From assembly GCF_900104255.1 (NCBI RefSeq), contig NZ_FNKZ01000001.1, positions 1,332,001-1,396,000 of the forward strand: a stretch of 64,000 nucleotides of DNA, read 5' to 3'. The position numbers and the translations under genes were made by a program. Origin of the DNA: Pseudoxanthomonas sp. CF385 (GTDB lineage: Bacteria > Pseudomonadota > Gammaproteobacteria > Xanthomonadales > Xanthomonadaceae). The notes beneath the pieces were generated by a model. It did no database searches and was not told where the DNA came from. It saw only the letters and a list, made by a program, of their open reading frames with translations. This document shows, piece after piece, positions 48,686 through 58,552 of the stretch (the stretch's first letter is position 1; each line of letters opens with the position of its first letter).

Positions 48686-50155
48686 ATGTGCGGCATCGTC
48701 GGAATCGTCGGCAACCAGAACGTTGCCGGCCAGCTTTATGACGGGCTGACCGTCCTCCAGCATCGCGGCCAGGATGCGGCCGGCATTGCCACCGCCGATG
48801 GCACGCGCCTGCGCGTGCACAAGGACAACGGGCTGGTGCGGGACGTCTTCAACGCCAAGGCGATGAGCGTGCTGGAAGGCCGTGTGGGCATCGCCCACTG
48901 CCGCTATCCCACCGCCGGCTCCGAAGGCATGGACGAGGCGCAGCCGTTCTACGTGAATTCGCCGTACGGCATCGCGTTGGCGCACAACGGCAACCTGATC
49001 AACACCGATGCGCTGCGCCAGGACGTGTTCGCGCAGGACCGCCGCAACATCAACACCGACTCGGACAGCGAAGTGCTGCTGAACGTGTTCGCGCACGAAC
49101 TGGACCTGCAACGTACGCTGACGCCCGAAGCGGCGATCCGCGCCGTCGCCGGCGTGCATCGTCGGGTGAAAGGCGGCTATGCCGTGGTCAGCGTGGTGCT
49201 CGGCCTGGGCCTGGTGGCCTTCCGCGACCCGCACGGCATCCGACCGCTGGTGCTCGGCAAGCGCGAGCACAACGAGGGCGTCGAATACATCGTGGCGTCC
49301 GAGTCCGCAGCGCTGGACATCCTCGGTTTCGCCCGCGTGCGCGACGTGCAGCCCGGCGAGGCCATCGTCATCACCGCGCGCGGCGAACTGTTCAGCGAGA
49401 TCGTCGCCGAGCCGCAGGAGCACGCGCCCTGCATCTTCGAGTACGTCTACTTCGCGCGACCGGACTCGATGATCGACAACGTGTCGGTCCACAAGGCGCG
49501 CATGCGCATGGGCGTGAAGCTGGGCGAGAAGATCCTGCGCCTGCGTCCCGACCACGACATCGACACGATCATCCCCATCCCGGATACTTCGCGCGATGCC
49601 GCGCTGGAGATCTCCAACGTGCTGGGCGTGAAGTACCGCGAAGGGTTCATCAAGAACCGCTACGTGGGTCGCACGTTCATCATGCCGGGGCAGGGCGAGC
49701 GGGTGAAGTCGGTGCGCCGCAAGCTCAACCCGATCAACCTGGAATTCCGCAACCGCGTGGTGCTGCTGGTGGACGATTCCATCGTCCGCGGCACGACGTC
49801 CAAGCAGATCGTGCAGATGGCGCGCGACGCCGGCGCGCGCAAGGTCTACCTGGCCAGCGCCGCGCCGCCGGTGCGCCACCCGAACATCTACGGCATCGAC
49901 ATGCCGGCAGCGGACGAACTGGTCGCGCATGGCCGTAGCGTCGAGGAAATCGAAAAGCTGCTCGGCTGCGACTGGCTGATCTACCAGGACCTGGACGATC
50001 TCGAGGCCGCCGTGCGCGAGGGCAATCCGAACCTGCCGCGTTTCGACTCCTCCTGCTTCGACGGCAACTACGTCACCGGCATCGAGACCGGTTATTTCGA
50101 GCGCATCGAGCAGATGCGTTCGGACGAGGCCAAGCGCAAGCGCCGCGTCGGCTGA
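48686..50155 (+). CDS. purF: Amidophosphoribosyltransferase
   Basis: This 489-residue enzyme makes phosphoribosylamine from PRPP and glutamine, the first committed step of purine synthesis. The N-terminal glutaminase has the nucleophile Cys2 (MCGIVGIVG), [14 protein letters not shown] and [11 protein letters not shown]. The phosphoribosyltransferase domain has the PRPP loop [15 protein letters not shown]. Length fits the type without a propeptide. It ends the folC-purF cluster. Confidence 0.97.
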   Translation: MCGIVGIVGNQNVAGQLYDGLTVLQHRGQDAAGIATADGTRLRVHKDNGLVRDVFNAKAMSVLEGRVGIAHCRYPTAGSEGMDEAQPFYVNSPYGIALAHNGNLINTDALRQDVFAQDRRNINTDSDSEVLLNVFAHELDLQRTLTPEAAIRAVAGVHRRVKGGYAVVSVVLGLGLVAFRDPHGIRPLVLGKREHNEGVEYIVASESAALDILGFARVRDVQPGEAIVITARGELFSEIVAEPQEHAPCIFEYVYFARPDSMIDNVSVHKARMRMGVKLGEKILRLRPDHDIDTIIPIPDTSRDAALEISNVLGVKYREGFIKNRYVGRTFIMPGQGERVKSVRRKLNPINLEFRNRVVLLVDDSIVRGTTSKQIVQMARDAGARKVYLASAAPPVRHPNIYGIDMPAADELVAHGRSVEEIEKLLGCDWLIYQDLDDLEAAVREGNPNLPRFDSSCFDGNYVTGIETGYFERIEQMRSDEAKRKRRVG

Positions 50156-50170
50156 GCCGACGCCCACCAC

Positions 50171-50968
50171 ATGGGCACGCTGTTCGAGGCCGCACGCGCC
50201 TGTCTGGCGGCGGCCGATGTCGATGAGAAAGTCGGACTGACCCAGCGCTACGCCGACGCCTTTCTGCGCGGTGAACTGGCGGCGCCCGACGACGCACCGG
50301 CGCCCGATCCGATCCGGATGCCAGGTCGGCCGGCCAGGCCGGTGCTGGTCCATCCGCGCGAGCTGCCACGCCGCGGCCTCGGCAGCCCGCAGGGGCGCGC
50401 GGCCTTCATCCACGCCATCGCGCACATCGAGCTCAACGCCATCGACCTGGCGTGGGATGCGGTCTACCGCTTCCGCGGCCTGCCCGCGGCCTTCTATGCC
50501 GACTGGGTGCAGGTCGCGCATGACGAATCACGCCACTTCGTGCTGTTGCGCGATCGCTTGCGCGAACTCGGCTACGCGTACGGCGACTTCGATGCCCATA
50601 ACGGTCTGTGGGAGATGACCGAGAAGACCGCCCACGATGGCCTGGCGCGGATGGCGCTGGTGCCGCGCGTGCTCGAGGCGCGGGGTCTGGACGTCACGCC
50701 GGGGATGATCGTGAAGCTGCGCGAGCTCGGCGACGATGCGACGGTCGAGATCCTCGATCTGATCCTGCGCGAAGAGGTCGCGCATGTGGCCGCCGGATCG
50801 CGCTGGTACCGCTGGTACTGCGCGCAGCGTGGCATCGAACCACGTGCTCGCTTTCGCGAGCTACTGAAGGAATACGCCGGCGGTTATCTGCACGGTCCGT
50901 TCAATATCGAAGCGCGCCTGTTGGCCGGCTTCGACGAGGATGAGCTGGCGGCGTTGGAAGCGCCCTAG
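50171..50968 (+). CDS. DUF455 ferritin-like protein
   Basis: This 265-residue soluble protein belongs to the DUF455 family with a ferritin-like four-helix bundle. Probable metal ligands are E in [15 protein letters not shown] and H in [11 protein letters not shown], and E/H in [13 protein letters not shown], a spacing like that of di-iron enzymes such as the tRNA hydroxylase MiaE. The substrate is unknown. It follows purF by 15 bases and its last four bases overlap the end of the convergent lpxH. Confidence 0.85.
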   Translation: MGTLFEAARACLAAADVDEKVGLTQRYADAFLRGELAAPDDAPAPDPIRMPGRPARPVLVHPRELPRRGLGSPQGRAAFIHAIAHIELNAIDLAWDAVYRFRGLPAAFYADWVQVAHDESRHFVLLRDRLRELGYAYGDFDAHNGLWEMTEKTAHDGLARMALVPRVLEARGLDVTPGMIVKLRELGDDATVEILDLILREEVAHVAAGSRWYRWYCAQRGIEPRARFRELLKEYAGGYLHGPFNIEARLLAGFDEDELAALEAP

Positions 50969-51711
50969 GCCGACAAACGTTCCAGCGTCGTCATCCCGTC
51001 CGGTTCTACGCGCAACACCGAACCCTGTTCGTACCAGTCGCCCAACACGATACGGCGGCAGGCACGATCACCGACCATGACGTCGTGGATCGCGGGGCGG
51101 TGCGTATGGCCATGGATCAGCGTGTCGATGCCGAACTGGGCCAGCGTGGCGTCCACGGTCGCGGGCGTCACGTCGGTCAACGTCTCGAACTGCGCCTTGT
51201 CGTTCTGCTTCATGCCGCCCTGGTGCGCGGCGCTGGCGGCCCGCGCCTGCGCGGCGAAGGCGAGGCGCGCGGCCAACGGCTGTGCGAGGAACTGCGCCTG
51301 CCAGGCCGGGTTGCGCGTCTGCGCTCGGAACGCCTGGTAAGCCACATCGCTGGTGCACAGCAGATCGCCGTGCATGAGGATCGCCGGCTTGCCGTACAGC
51401 ATGACGACCGCCGGGTCGGGCAGGATCCGCATGCCCGCACGTCGGGCGAAGGCGTCGCCGACCAGGAAATCGCGGTTGCCGCGGATGAAGAAGACGGGCA
51501 CGCCGGCATCGGCCACCTCGCGGATGCGGGCGGCGACATAGGCGCCGGTCTCCGAGGGGTCATCGTCGCCCACCCAGGCTTCGAACAGGTCGCCCAGCAG
51601 GTAAAGCGCGTCGGCGCGCCGGGCTTCGCCCTGCATGAACGCCCCGAACAGCGCGGTCACGGCGGGGCGTTCGGCGTCCAGGTGCAGGTCCGAGATGAAG
51701 AGCGTGGTCAT
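50965..51711 (-). CDS. lpxH: UDP-2,3-diacylglucosamine diphosphatase
   Basis: This 248-residue peripheral membrane enzyme cleaves UDP-2,3-diacylglucosamine to lipid X in lipid A synthesis. The metal-binding motifs of calcineurin-like phosphatases are all present: [37 protein letters not shown] and IHGHTHRP. Length fits LpxH (about 240). Its 3' end overlaps the DUF455 gene by four bases. Confidence 0.95.
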   Translation of the reverse strand: MTTLFISDLHLDAERPAVTALFGAFMQGEARRADALYLLGDLFEAWVGDDDPSETGAYVAARIREVADAGVPVFFIRGNRDFLVGDAFARRAGMRILPDPAVVMLYGKPAILMHGDLLCTSDVAYQAFRAQTRNPAWQAQFLAQPLAARLAFAAQARAASAAHQGGMKQNDKAQFETLTDVTPATVDATLAQFGIDTLIHGHTHRPAIHDVMVGDRACRRIVLGDWYEQGSVLRVEPDGMTTLERLSA

Positions 51712-51801
51712 GCGGCGATTCTAAGCCTTCCGCCTGAACGAGCAGGGGAAACGCGGCGCGCGCGGGTTAAAATCGGCGGCATTCCGTTCCCCGAGTTCCC
51801 C

Positions 51802-53208
51802 ATGGCCTGCCGTACCCGCTTCGCCCCCAGTCCCACCGGCTACCTGCACATCGGCGGCGCCCGCACGGCGCTGTACTGCTGGCTGGAAGCGCGCCACCGC
51901 GGCGGCGAGTTCATTCTGCGCATCGAGGACACCGACCGCGAGCGCAGCACGCAGGCGGCGATCGACGCGATCCTGGAGGCGATGGACTGGCTGGGCCTGG
52001 GCTACGACGAAGGCCCGATCTACCAGACCCACCGCATCGACCGCTATCGCGAAGTGGCCGAACAGCTCGTGGCGGCCGGCAAGGCCTACTACGCCTACGA
52101 AACGCGCGAAGAGCTCGACGCGATGCGCGAGGCCGCCATGGCGAAGCAGGAGAAGCCGCGCTACAACGGCGCCGCACGCGAGCAGAACCTGCCGCACCGC
52201 GACGATCCGAACCGCGTCATCCGCTTCAAGAATCCGCTCGATGGCGTCGTCGCCTTCGACGACCTGATCAAGGGCCGGATCGAGATCGCCAACAGCGAAC
52301 TCGACGACATGGTGATCTTCCGCCCGGACGGCTACCCCACGTACAACTTCGCCGTGGTGGTGGACGACTGGGACATGGGCATCACCGAGGTCATCCGCGG
52401 CGACGACCACATCAACAACACGCCGCGGCAGATCAACATCTACGAAGCGCTCGGCGCGCCGGTGCCGAAGTTCGCCCACATGCCGATGATTCTGGACGAG
52501 CAGGGCGCCAAGCTGTCCAAGCGCACCGGCGCGGCCGACGTGATGCAGTACAAGGACGCCGGCTACCTGCCGCACGCGCTGATCAACTACCTGGCGCGGC
52601 TGGGCTGGTCGCACGGCGACCAGGAGCTGTTCTCGCGCCAGGAGCTGATCGACCTGTTCGACGTGAAGGACGTGAATTCCAAGGCCGCGCGCCTGGACAT
52701 GGCCAAGCTCGGTTGGGTGAACCAGCATTACCTGAAGACGGATGCGCCGGCGGACATCGCCCCGCACCTGGTCTACCAGTTGGAAAGGCTCGACGTGGAC
52801 CTGGCTCGCGGCCCCGCGCCGGCCGACGTGGTGATCGCCCTGCGCGACCGCGTGCAGACGCTGAAGGACATGGCCGAGAAAGCGTTGGTCTGGTATCAGC
52901 CGTTGGAGGCCTATGACGAGGCGGCCGTGGCCAAGCACCTGGTCGCCGCCGCGCATGCACCGCTGGCCAAGGCGCGTGAGCTACTGGCGGCCGTGGGCGA
53001 GTGGACCGCCGACGCCGTGGGCGTGGCGCTGCACGACGTCGCGGGCGCGCTCGGCATCGGCATGGGCAAGGTCGCCCAGCCGCTGCGCGTGGCCATCACC
53101 GGCACCCAGGTCAGCCCGGATATTTCCCACACGGTCTACCTGGCCGGGCGGGACGAAGCCTTGAAACGCATCGACGCCGCACTTATCAAGACCGGTGTGA
53201 CCGCCTGA
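51802..53208 (+). CDS. gltX: Glutamyl-tRNA synthetase
   Basis: This 468-residue class I synthetase charges tRNA-Glu. The HIGH-type motif is [14 protein letters not shown] (about residues 8-21) and the KMSKS-type motif is KLSKRTGA (about 240). The C-terminal anticodon-binding domain is helical. Length fits the family. The 90-base gap to divergent lpxH contains a possible -10 TAAAAT at 51768-51773. A Fur-family gene follows 13 bases later and may be co-transcribed. Confidence 0.96.
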   Translation: MACRTRFAPSPTGYLHIGGARTALYCWLEARHRGGEFILRIEDTDRERSTQAAIDAILEAMDWLGLGYDEGPIYQTHRIDRYREVAEQLVAAGKAYYAYETREELDAMREAAMAKQEKPRYNGAAREQNLPHRDDPNRVIRFKNPLDGVVAFDDLIKGRIEIANSELDDMVIFRPDGYPTYNFAVVVDDWDMGITEVIRGDDHINNTPRQINIYEALGAPVPKFAHMPMILDEQGAKLSKRTGAADVMQYKDAGYLPHALINYLARLGWSHGDQELFSRQELIDLFDVKDVNSKAARLDMAKLGWVNQHYLKTDAPADIAPHLVYQLERLDVDLARGPAPADVVIALRDRVQTLKDMAEKALVWYQPLEAYDEAAVAKHLVAAAHAPLAKARELLAAVGEWTADAVGVALHDVAGALGIGMGKVAQPLRVAITGTQVSPDISHTVYLAGRDEALKRIDAALIKTGVTA

Positions 53209-53221
53209 TTCCGGAGCGCCC

Positions 53222-53710
53222 ATGCCGCACGCCCACGCCTGCACCGACCCGAAACACCACGTCCACGACGCCCGCGCGTTCGTGGCCGCGGTGGAGCGTG
53301 CGTGCCAGGAGCGCGGCCTGCGCCTAACGCCCATCCGGGCACGCGTGCTGGAACTGATCGCCGAAGCCGGTAAGCCGGTGAAGGCGTACGAACTGCTGGA
53401 GTGGGTGCGGGCGACGAAGGGTGTCGGTGCGGATGCGCCGCCGACGGTCTACCGTGCGCTGGATTTCCTGATGGCGAACGGCTTCGTGCACAAGCTCGAA
53501 TCGATGAATGCGTTCGTCGCCTGCCACCACCCGAACAGCGCCCAGCATTCGGTGCCGTTCCTCATCTGCGACCGCTGCCACAGCGCGGTGGAGCTTGAGG
53601 ATCGCGATGTCGTCGCCGCGCTCGACGCGCGCGCGAAGGCGCTGGGTTTCCAGCCGCAGGCGCAGACGCTGGAAGTGCACGGGCTCTGCGCCCGCTGCGC
53701 CGAGGCCTGA
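53222..53710 (+). CDS. zur: Fur family regulator, probable zinc uptake regulator Zur
   Basis: This 162-residue protein has a winged helix (GLRLTPIRARVLELIAEAG, then PPTVYRALDFLMANGFVHKL) and the Fur dimerisation domain with metal-site residues in HHPNSAQHSVPFLICDRCHS. The two CxxC pairs (CDRC and the C-terminal CARC) form the structural zinc site. A His-rich N-terminus (HAHACTDPKHHVHDA) is present. The CxxC arrangement and nearby zinc-type receptor with a Zur-like box favour Zur over Fur. It sits 13 bases after gltX. Confidence 0.88.
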   Translation: MPHAHACTDPKHHVHDARAFVAAVERACQERGLRLTPIRARVLELIAEAGKPVKAYELLEWVRATKGVGADAPPTVYRALDFLMANGFVHKLESMNAFVACHHPNSAQHSVPFLICDRCHSAVELEDRDVVAALDARAKALGFQPQAQTLEVHGLCARCAEA

Positions 53711-53738
53711 GACCCCGGCGGTCGTAAACGCGGCGCGC

Positions 53739-54974
53739 TTACGCCGCAGCGGGCACCGCCTTCGGCGACGTCTCCCGGATCGGCAGGTTGGCCGCCGCCG
53801 CAATCAGCGCCAGCACCATGTCGGCGTACCACATCCAGGTGTAGTCGCCGAAGCGCTCCAGCGCCAAGCCGCCAAGCCACGCGCCGAAGAAACCGCCGAT
53901 CTGGTGCGACAACAGCGTCAGGCCGAACAGCGTGCCGAGGTAGCGGGGGCCGAACAGTTTGCCGACCAGGCCCGCGGTCGGCGGCACCGTGGCCAGCCAG
54001 GTGAAGCCCAGTGCGGCCGCAAAGATGTAGAACGTCAACGGCGTAGGCGGCGAGATCAGGTACAGCGCGATCATCACCGCACGACTGGCGTACATCACCG
54101 CCAGGATCCACTTCATCCGCACGCGCTGGCCGAGCGCGCCGGCGATCAGGCTGCCCGCCACGTTGAACAGGCCGATCAACATCAGCGCGACGGCCGACAC
54201 GCTGGCTGGCAGGCCGCACAACGCCACTTCGCCCGGCAGGTGCGTCACCAGGAAGGCGATGTGCACGCCGCAGGTGAAGAAGCCGAGATGCAGCATCCAG
54301 TAGCTGCGGTCGCGCAGGGCGATCGCGATCTGCTGTTTGAGGCTGATGTCGCCGATCGCGGTGGCGGTCGCCGTGCCTGCCGTCGTTGCGGTCTTCTTGC
54401 GCAGCGGGAAGGCGAGCGGGATTGCGAGCAGCGAGGCGACGGCCAGCGTGTACATGGCGCTGGCCCAGCCGGCGAACGCGATGACGGCCTGCACCAGCGG
54501 CGCGAACACGAACTGGCCCAGCGAACCGCCTGCGTTGATGAAGCCGGCGGCGAAGGAACGCTTCTCGGGCGCCAACTGCTGCGCGGTAGCGCCGATCAGG
54601 ATCGAGAAGCTGCCGGCGCCGGCGCCGGCGGCGGTCAGGACGCCCAGGGTGAACATCAGCCCCCAGGGCGAAGTCAGGTGCGGGGTGAGCGCCAGCCCCA
54701 GCGAGAGGAGTATCGCGCCGAGGATCAGTACGCCGGTCGAGCCGCGCTTGTCGGCGACCGCGCCGAACACCGGTTGCACGGCGCCCCAGGTGAACTGGCC
54801 GATGGCGAGGGCGAAACTGATCGCCGCGATGCCGATACCGGTGTCCTGGTGGATCGGGGCGACGAACAGCCCCGTCGTCTGGCGCGCGCCCATGGTGATC
54901 ATCAGGGTGGCGGAGGCCGCGAGCAGCAGGCCCCAGTGCATGCGTGGCGCGGTCGAAGTCGCGGCGGTGTTCAT
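53739..54974 (-). CDS. MFS transporter
   Basis: This 411-residue inner-membrane protein has twelve predicted helices. Helix 1 starts LLLAASATLMITMGARQTTGLFV, and the region VQPVFGAVADKRG is the family's loop 2-3 signature. A cytoplasmic loop between helices 6 and 7 carries a Lys/Thr/Ala-rich stretch. The family resemblance is to the oxalate/formate-type or multidrug group; the substrate is unknown. Its ATG overlaps the stop of the MarR gene (54971-54974), so both form an operon under MarR control. Confidence 0.88.
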   Translation of the reverse strand: MNTAATSTAPRMHWGLLLAASATLMITMGARQTTGLFVAPIHQDTGIGIAAISFALAIGQFTWGAVQPVFGAVADKRGSTGVLILGAILLSLGLALTPHLTSPWGLMFTLGVLTAAGAGAGSFSILIGATAQQLAPEKRSFAAGFINAGGSLGQFVFAPLVQAVIAFAGWASAMYTLAVASLLAIPLAFPLRKKTATTAGTATATAIGDISLKQQIAIALRDRSYWMLHLGFFTCGVHIAFLVTHLPGEVALCGLPASVSAVALMLIGLFNVAGSLIAGALGQRVRMKWILAVMYASRAVMIALYLISPPTPLTFYIFAAALGFTWLATVPPTAGLVGKLFGPRYLGTLFGLTLLSHQIGGFFGAWLGGLALERFGDYTWMWYADMVLALIAAAANLPIRETSPKAVPAAA

Positions 54975-55417
54975 GCGGCCTCCCCGAGGTGCTGGCGCAG
55001 CAGGCCGTCCAGGCGATCCAGTTCGCCGTGCAGGCGCAGGACAGCGGCGTCGCCCATCAGATCGTCGATGACGGCTTGCGCGCGCTGCCAGCGCGGCTTC
55101 GCGCGGGTGAGCCGGGCGCGGCCCTCGGTCGTCAGCGCCACCAGGCGTTGGCGGGCGTCTCCGCCGCGCACGGTTTCCAGCAGGCCGGCGTCCACCAGCG
55201 GGGACAGATTGCGCGTGAGGGTGGTGCGGTCCATCCCGAGTTCCTCGGCCAGTCCGCCGAGCGCGCGGGGTTCGCGTTCGGTACGGCGGAGGATCGAGTA
55301 CTGGTTAAGGCTGAGGCCGACGCCGGCCAGCTCATGGTCGTACACCTGCGTCACGCGCCGACTGGCGCGCCGGAGGCGGAAACAGGTGCACACGCTGGGC
55401 GTGGGGGAGGGCGACAT
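54971..55417 (-). CDS. MarR family transcriptional repressor
   Basis: This 148-residue regulator has the MarR winged helix: LSLNQYSILRRTEREPRALG, then LAEELGMDRTTLTRNLSPL (recognition helix) and the wing GGDARQRLVALTTEGRARL. Two cysteines in VCTCFRLRRASR stand at the first helix, where OhrR-type proteins have an oxidant-sensing cysteine, so redox sensing is possible but unproven. It is the first gene of an operon with the MFS transporter, and a perfect palindrome stands 26 bases upstream. Confidence 0.92.
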   Translation of the reverse strand: MSPSPTPSVCTCFRLRRASRRVTQVYDHELAGVGLSLNQYSILRRTEREPRALGGLAEELGMDRTTLTRNLSPLVDAGLLETVRGGDARQRLVALTTEGRARLTRAKPRWQRAQAVIDDLMGDAAVLRLHGELDRLDGLLRQHLGEAA

Positions 55418-55442
55418 GGGGGCGGCTCGCGTGGCGGGGGTG

Positions 55443-55466
55443 AATTATGTGTATATGCACATAATT
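55443..55466. promoter_or_regulatory. Palindromic operator AATTATGTG-N6-CACATAATT
   Basis: Two perfect nine-base arms (55443-55451 and 55458-55466) flank a six-base spacer in front of the marR-MFS operon. The site is AT-rich in GC-rich surroundings and sits where the promoter should be. It is a strong candidate for MarR autorepression. Confidence 0.85.
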
Positions 55467-55471
55467 GCTGT

Positions 55472-55505
55472 CAAGAAGGGCGGCTGCCATCACGGCCAGC
55501 CGCCC
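55472..55505 (-). terminator. Terminator after the TonB-dependent receptor gene
   Basis: On the minus strand GGGCGGCTG and CAGCCGCCC (55497-55505 and 55478-55486) form a nine-base-pair stem, followed by TTCTT. It lies just after the receptor stop and directly before the marR operator. Confidence 0.7.
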
Positions 55506-55528
55506 GGGGGAGGAACATCAGGACCCGA

Positions 55529-57721
55529 TCAGAAGTACGCGCGCAGGCCGAACGCCACGCCGCGGCCCGGCAACGGCGCGTAGTCGCGCAGCAGCGAGGT
55601 GTGCGGACGCGCTTCTTCGTCGGTCAGGTTGCTGCCATCGAGGAAGACTTCCCAACTGGAGGCAGTGCGGTCCCAGCGATAGGCCAGGTGCGCATCGACC
55701 AGCGTGTAGCCATCGCTCGGCGCCTCGTTCTGTGCCACATCGTCCTGCTTGCTGTAGCGCACCGCGCCCAGCGACGCGCGCCAGCCACCTAACGACCAGC
55801 CGAGGTCGGCGCCGACGCGCATCGGCGAAATGCGCGGCAGGTAGCCGCCCTGCGCGATGTCGACTTCGTAACCGTGCGTGTGGTCGCCATGTGGCACTTC
55901 GAATGCCACGGTGCGGGTGCCGCTGCCGTCGAGTTCCGCGCGCACGTAGTCGCCGTACACGCGCAGGTCCCAGGCGCCGGCGGCCGTATCGGCGAGCTGG
56001 ATCTTCGCTTCGGCCTCGGCGCCGGTGAAGGTGGCGTCGTCCTGCGCCCAGAGGCGCACCGGATAGCCTTCCTCCTCCACGCCGGTGTCGGTGAGATAGA
56101 TGAAGTCCTTGAACTTCGTCTGGTACACCGCCAGCTTCAACTCGACGCGATCGGTGTGCCAGTGCGCACCGATCTCCGCGCGCACGCCCTTCTCGGTGTC
56201 GAGCGTCGCGTCGCCGATTTCGATGGACTGCGTGGCCACGTGCGTGCCGCCGGCGAACAGTTCCTCGTTGGTCGGCGCGCGCTCGGAGCGATCCAGGCCG
56301 AAGCGCAGATCGAAGCCGTCGCTCAGGCGCCAGATCGCCGCTGCCGACAGATTGACCGCGTCGAAGTCGGTCGATGCGCGATCGTCGGGCTTCAGCTTGA
56401 CCTGGTCATAGCGCCCGCCGAGTTCGAGCTTCCAAGGGCCGAAGTCCTTCTCCTGTACGACGAACAGGCCGACCGTATCGGTCACTGTCGAAGGCACGAA
56501 CGCTTCTTCGCCAACCGCGCTGAAATCGGTGCTGCCGAACTGCAGGCCGAACGCGCCACGCCAGCCGTTCCACGCTTTCTGCACCGCTTCCAGGCGGGCG
56601 TCGTAGCCTTCGTTGGTGAAACGCGTGCCGATGTCGCCGCCTTCCAGCTCGACGTGTTCGTAGTCGTTCCAGGCCGCGCGCAGGTTGATGCTCTGCAGGA
56701 ACGACACCGGTTCGTAGACGCCGGCTTTCATGTCGAACCGGTTCTGCGCCATGTCGATGCGGACCGGGCCTTCCTCGTGAGCGTCTTCGTCGTGGTCCGC
56801 TTCGCCGTCGTGGTCATGGTCGTGGTCTTCCTCGCCATGCACGTGTGCGCCGGCGGGGATGCCGTAGTTGCTGCGGTAGGTGCTGGCGGCCACGCCGAAG
56901 TAACCGCGGTCGCCGAGATAGGTCGCACCGACCGCACCCGCGCGCGTCTGCACCGAACTGTTCGGCAGCGTGCCGTTCGGCTGAGGTTCTTCCTCGTGCT
57001 CTTCGCCTTCCTCATGGTCGTGCAGGATGGCGACGCCGGGGATGTCGTAATCATCGGTGTCGCGGACCAGGCCATCGACGTGCAGCACCCAGTTCCCGCT
57101 GACGCCATCAAGGCGGACCATGCCGGTGCGCTCGTCGTTGACCGTGTTGCCACGCACTTCCGCGCGGCCACTCAATGGCTCGTCGGGGATCGATTCGGCC
57201 AGGCGGCCGTCGACCACGTTGACCGCACCGCCGATGGCGCCGCTACCGAACAACAGGGTGGCCGGGCCCTTCAACACTTCGACTTGGTCGGCGAGGAACG
57301 GCTCGATGCTGACCGCGTGGTCGGCGCTGACGGTGGAGGCGTCCATTGAGCCGATACCGCCGGACAGCACCTGCACGCGCGGGCCTTCCTGGCCGCGGAT
57401 GATCGGGCGGCCGACGCCGGTGCCGAAATAAGTGGTCTGCACGCCCGGCAGCTTGGCGACCGTTTCGCCCAGCGTGCCGGCCTTGGCCTTGTCCAGGTCC
57501 TCGCCGTACAGCACGTCCACCGGGGTTGCCACGGATTCGGCGTTGCCTTTCAAAGGAGAGGCAGTGACCACCACCGCGTCCAGGTCCTTGGCCTGGGGCG
57601 CGCCGGCGTCATTGGCGAAGGCGGCCGGGGAGGCGAGCGCCAGGGTGAGGGCGGTGGCGAGCAGGCGGGGGACGGGGCGGGCGACGCGACGGGACGAGGG
57701 CATGGGGTGGGGATCACTCAT
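55529..57721 (-). CDS. znuD: TonB-dependent receptor with His-rich loops, probable zinc receptor (ZnuD-like)
   Basis: This 730-residue outer-membrane protein has a signal peptide (cleavage near AFANDA, about residue 37), a TonB-box-like region (DLDAVVVTASPLKG) and a plug domain (GETVAKLPGVQTTYFG, RPIIRGQEGPRVQVL). A 22-strand barrel ends in RAYF. Two acidic/His-rich loops stand out: HDHEEGEEHEEE near residue 235 and GEEDHDHDHDGEADHDED near 300, typical of ZnuD-type zinc receptors. A Zur-like box lies 16 bases upstream, in the gap shared with the divergent MerC-domain gene. A start at 57703 is also possible. Confidence 0.9.
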   Translation of the reverse strand: MSDPHPMPSSRRVARPVPRLLATALTLALASPAAFANDAGAPQAKDLDAVVVTASPLKGNAESVATPVDVLYGEDLDKAKAGTLGETVAKLPGVQTTYFGTGVGRPIIRGQEGPRVQVLSGGIGSMDASTVSADHAVSIEPFLADQVEVLKGPATLLFGSGAIGGAVNVVDGRLAESIPDEPLSGRAEVRGNTVNDERTGMVRLDGVSGNWVLHVDGLVRDTDDYDIPGVAILHDHEEGEEHEEEPQPNGTLPNSSVQTRAGAVGATYLGDRGYFGVAASTYRSNYGIPAGAHVHGEEDHDHDHDGEADHDEDAHEEGPVRIDMAQNRFDMKAGVYEPVSFLQSINLRAAWNDYEHVELEGGDIGTRFTNEGYDARLEAVQKAWNGWRGAFGLQFGSTDFSAVGEEAFVPSTVTDTVGLFVVQEKDFGPWKLELGGRYDQVKLKPDDRASTDFDAVNLSAAAIWRLSDGFDLRFGLDRSERAPTNEELFAGGTHVATQSIEIGDATLDTEKGVRAEIGAHWHTDRVELKLAVYQTKFKDFIYLTDTGVEEEGYPVRLWAQDDATFTGAEAEAKIQLADTAAGAWDLRVYGDYVRAELDGSGTRTVAFEVPHGDHTHGYEVDIAQGGYLPRISPMRVGADLGWSLGGWRASLGAVRYSKQDDVAQNEAPSDGYTLVDAHLAYRWDRTASSWEVFLDGSNLTDEEARPHTSLLRDYAPLPGRGVAFGLRAYF

Positions 57722-57736
57722 GTGGGGTTGCTGTTG

Positions 57737-57753
57737 ATGTTATAATATACCAA
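57737..57753. promoter_or_regulatory. Zur-like box in the receptor/MerC divergent promoter
   Basis: ATGTTATAATATACCAA matches the gammaproteobacterial Zur consensus (ATGTTATAATATAACAT) at 14 of 17 positions, with a perfect left half. A second TATAAC half-site follows at 57763-57768. The patch is the most AT-rich sequence in the neighbourhood and lies between both start codons. Confidence 0.75.
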
Positions 57754-57787
57754 TAGTGACAATATAACCCTCCCGGAAGTCATACTT

Positions 57788-58201
57788 GTGGCCATGAAGT
57801 CCTCCCTCCGCTCCTTCATCGACCGGTTCGCCGCCGCGGGCTCGCTGGTCTGTGCCCTGCATTGCGCGATCACGCCGCTGCTGCTGGCGGCGATTCCGTC
57901 GCTGGGGCTGTCGGTCTGGTTGGGCGATGGGTTCGAGCAGGCCTTCGTGACCTTCGTGACGATCCTGGGCCTCTTCAGTCTGGTCTGGGGCTACCGTCGT
58001 CACCGCGCATTCCGCGCGCTGGGCATGCTGCTGTTCGGCCTGGCCGCGCTGTGGGCCGGCGTGCTGTATGCGCCCCTGCACGAATCCGTCGTGCCCCACG
58101 CGATCGTGATGACCGTGGGCGGCATGCTGGTCGGCCTGGCCCACCTCCTCAACCTGCGCTTGAACCACTGGCATATCCACGACGCCAGCTGCGCCCACTA
58201 G
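57788..58201 (+). CDS. MerC-domain membrane protein, probable zinc-linked
   Basis: This 137-residue protein has four hydrophobic helices and the metal motif VCALHCAITPLLL near residue 25, as in MerC mercury transporters, and ends in WHIHDASCAH. MerC-domain proteins often pair with zinc-regulated TonB receptors in this family. That pairing and the shared Zur-like box suggest metal uptake or handling rather than mercury resistance; no other mer genes are present. The GTG at 57788 has GGAAG at eight bases. ATG 57794 is the alternative. Confidence 0.85.
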   Translation: MAMKSSLRSFIDRFAAAGSLVCALHCAITPLLLAAIPSLGLSVWLGDGFEQAFVTFVTILGLFSLVWGYRRHRAFRALGMLLFGLAALWAGVLYAPLHESVVPHAIVMTVGGMLVGLAHLLNLRLNHWHIHDASCAH

Positions 58202-58296
58202 CGCTGAGCGCGACGTCGGGCAGGGAGCCGGAGGCCCCGCTGTGGTAGGCTTTGCGGCCCTGCGCGGGTGCCGCTGAACGGTCGGCGCCCCTGCTA

Positions 58297-58324
58297 CCGC
58301 CCTTACCCCCGGGCGGACTTTTCA
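58297..58324 (+). terminator. Possible terminator or leader hairpin before THX
   Basis: CCGCCC (58297-58302) pairs with GGGCGG (58311-58316) and is followed by ACTTTTC. It may end the MerC transcript. Its place 20 bases before the THX ATG also allows a role in the THX leader. Confidence 0.4.
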
Positions 58325-58343
58325 ATGAATCAGGAGAACTACG

Positions 58344-58517
58344 ATGGGCAAGGGTGATCGCAAGACGGCCAAGGGCAAGCGCTATTCGTCCAGCTACGGC
58401 AACGCGCGCAAGAGCACCGTGGCCAAGGCGGGCGTTGCGGCGACCGCGACCGCGAAGAAGGCGGTGGTGAAGGCGCCGGCGAAGAAGGCCGTGACCAAGA
58501 AGGCTGTCGCCAAGTAA
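58344..58517 (+). CDS. 30S ribosomal protein THX family
   Basis: This 57-residue, strongly basic protein begins MGKGDRKTAKGKRY, matching the THX/bTHX ribosomal protein start, and continues SSSYGNARKS. An Ala/Lys-rich repeat tail (KKAVVKAPAKKAVTKKAVAK) follows, longer than in Thermus THX. It should bind the head of the 30S subunit. CAGGAG precedes the ATG at a good distance, and a strong terminator follows. Confidence 0.85.
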   Translation: MGKGDRKTAKGKRYSSSYGNARKSTVAKAGVAATATAKKAVVKAPAKKAVTKKAVAK

Positions 58518-58552
58518 GCCCGCTGCTCCGGCCCGGCCGGACGCGAACACGG

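Noticed and set aside
55529..57721. Receptor as a vitamin B12 (BtuB) transporter
   Set aside because: The His-rich loops and the Zur-like box point to zinc; no cobalamin riboswitch or cob/btu gene is nearby.
57788..58201. MerC gene as part of a mercury-resistance operon
   Set aside because: No merR, merT, merP or merA is present, and the gene shares a Zur-like box with a zinc-type receptor.
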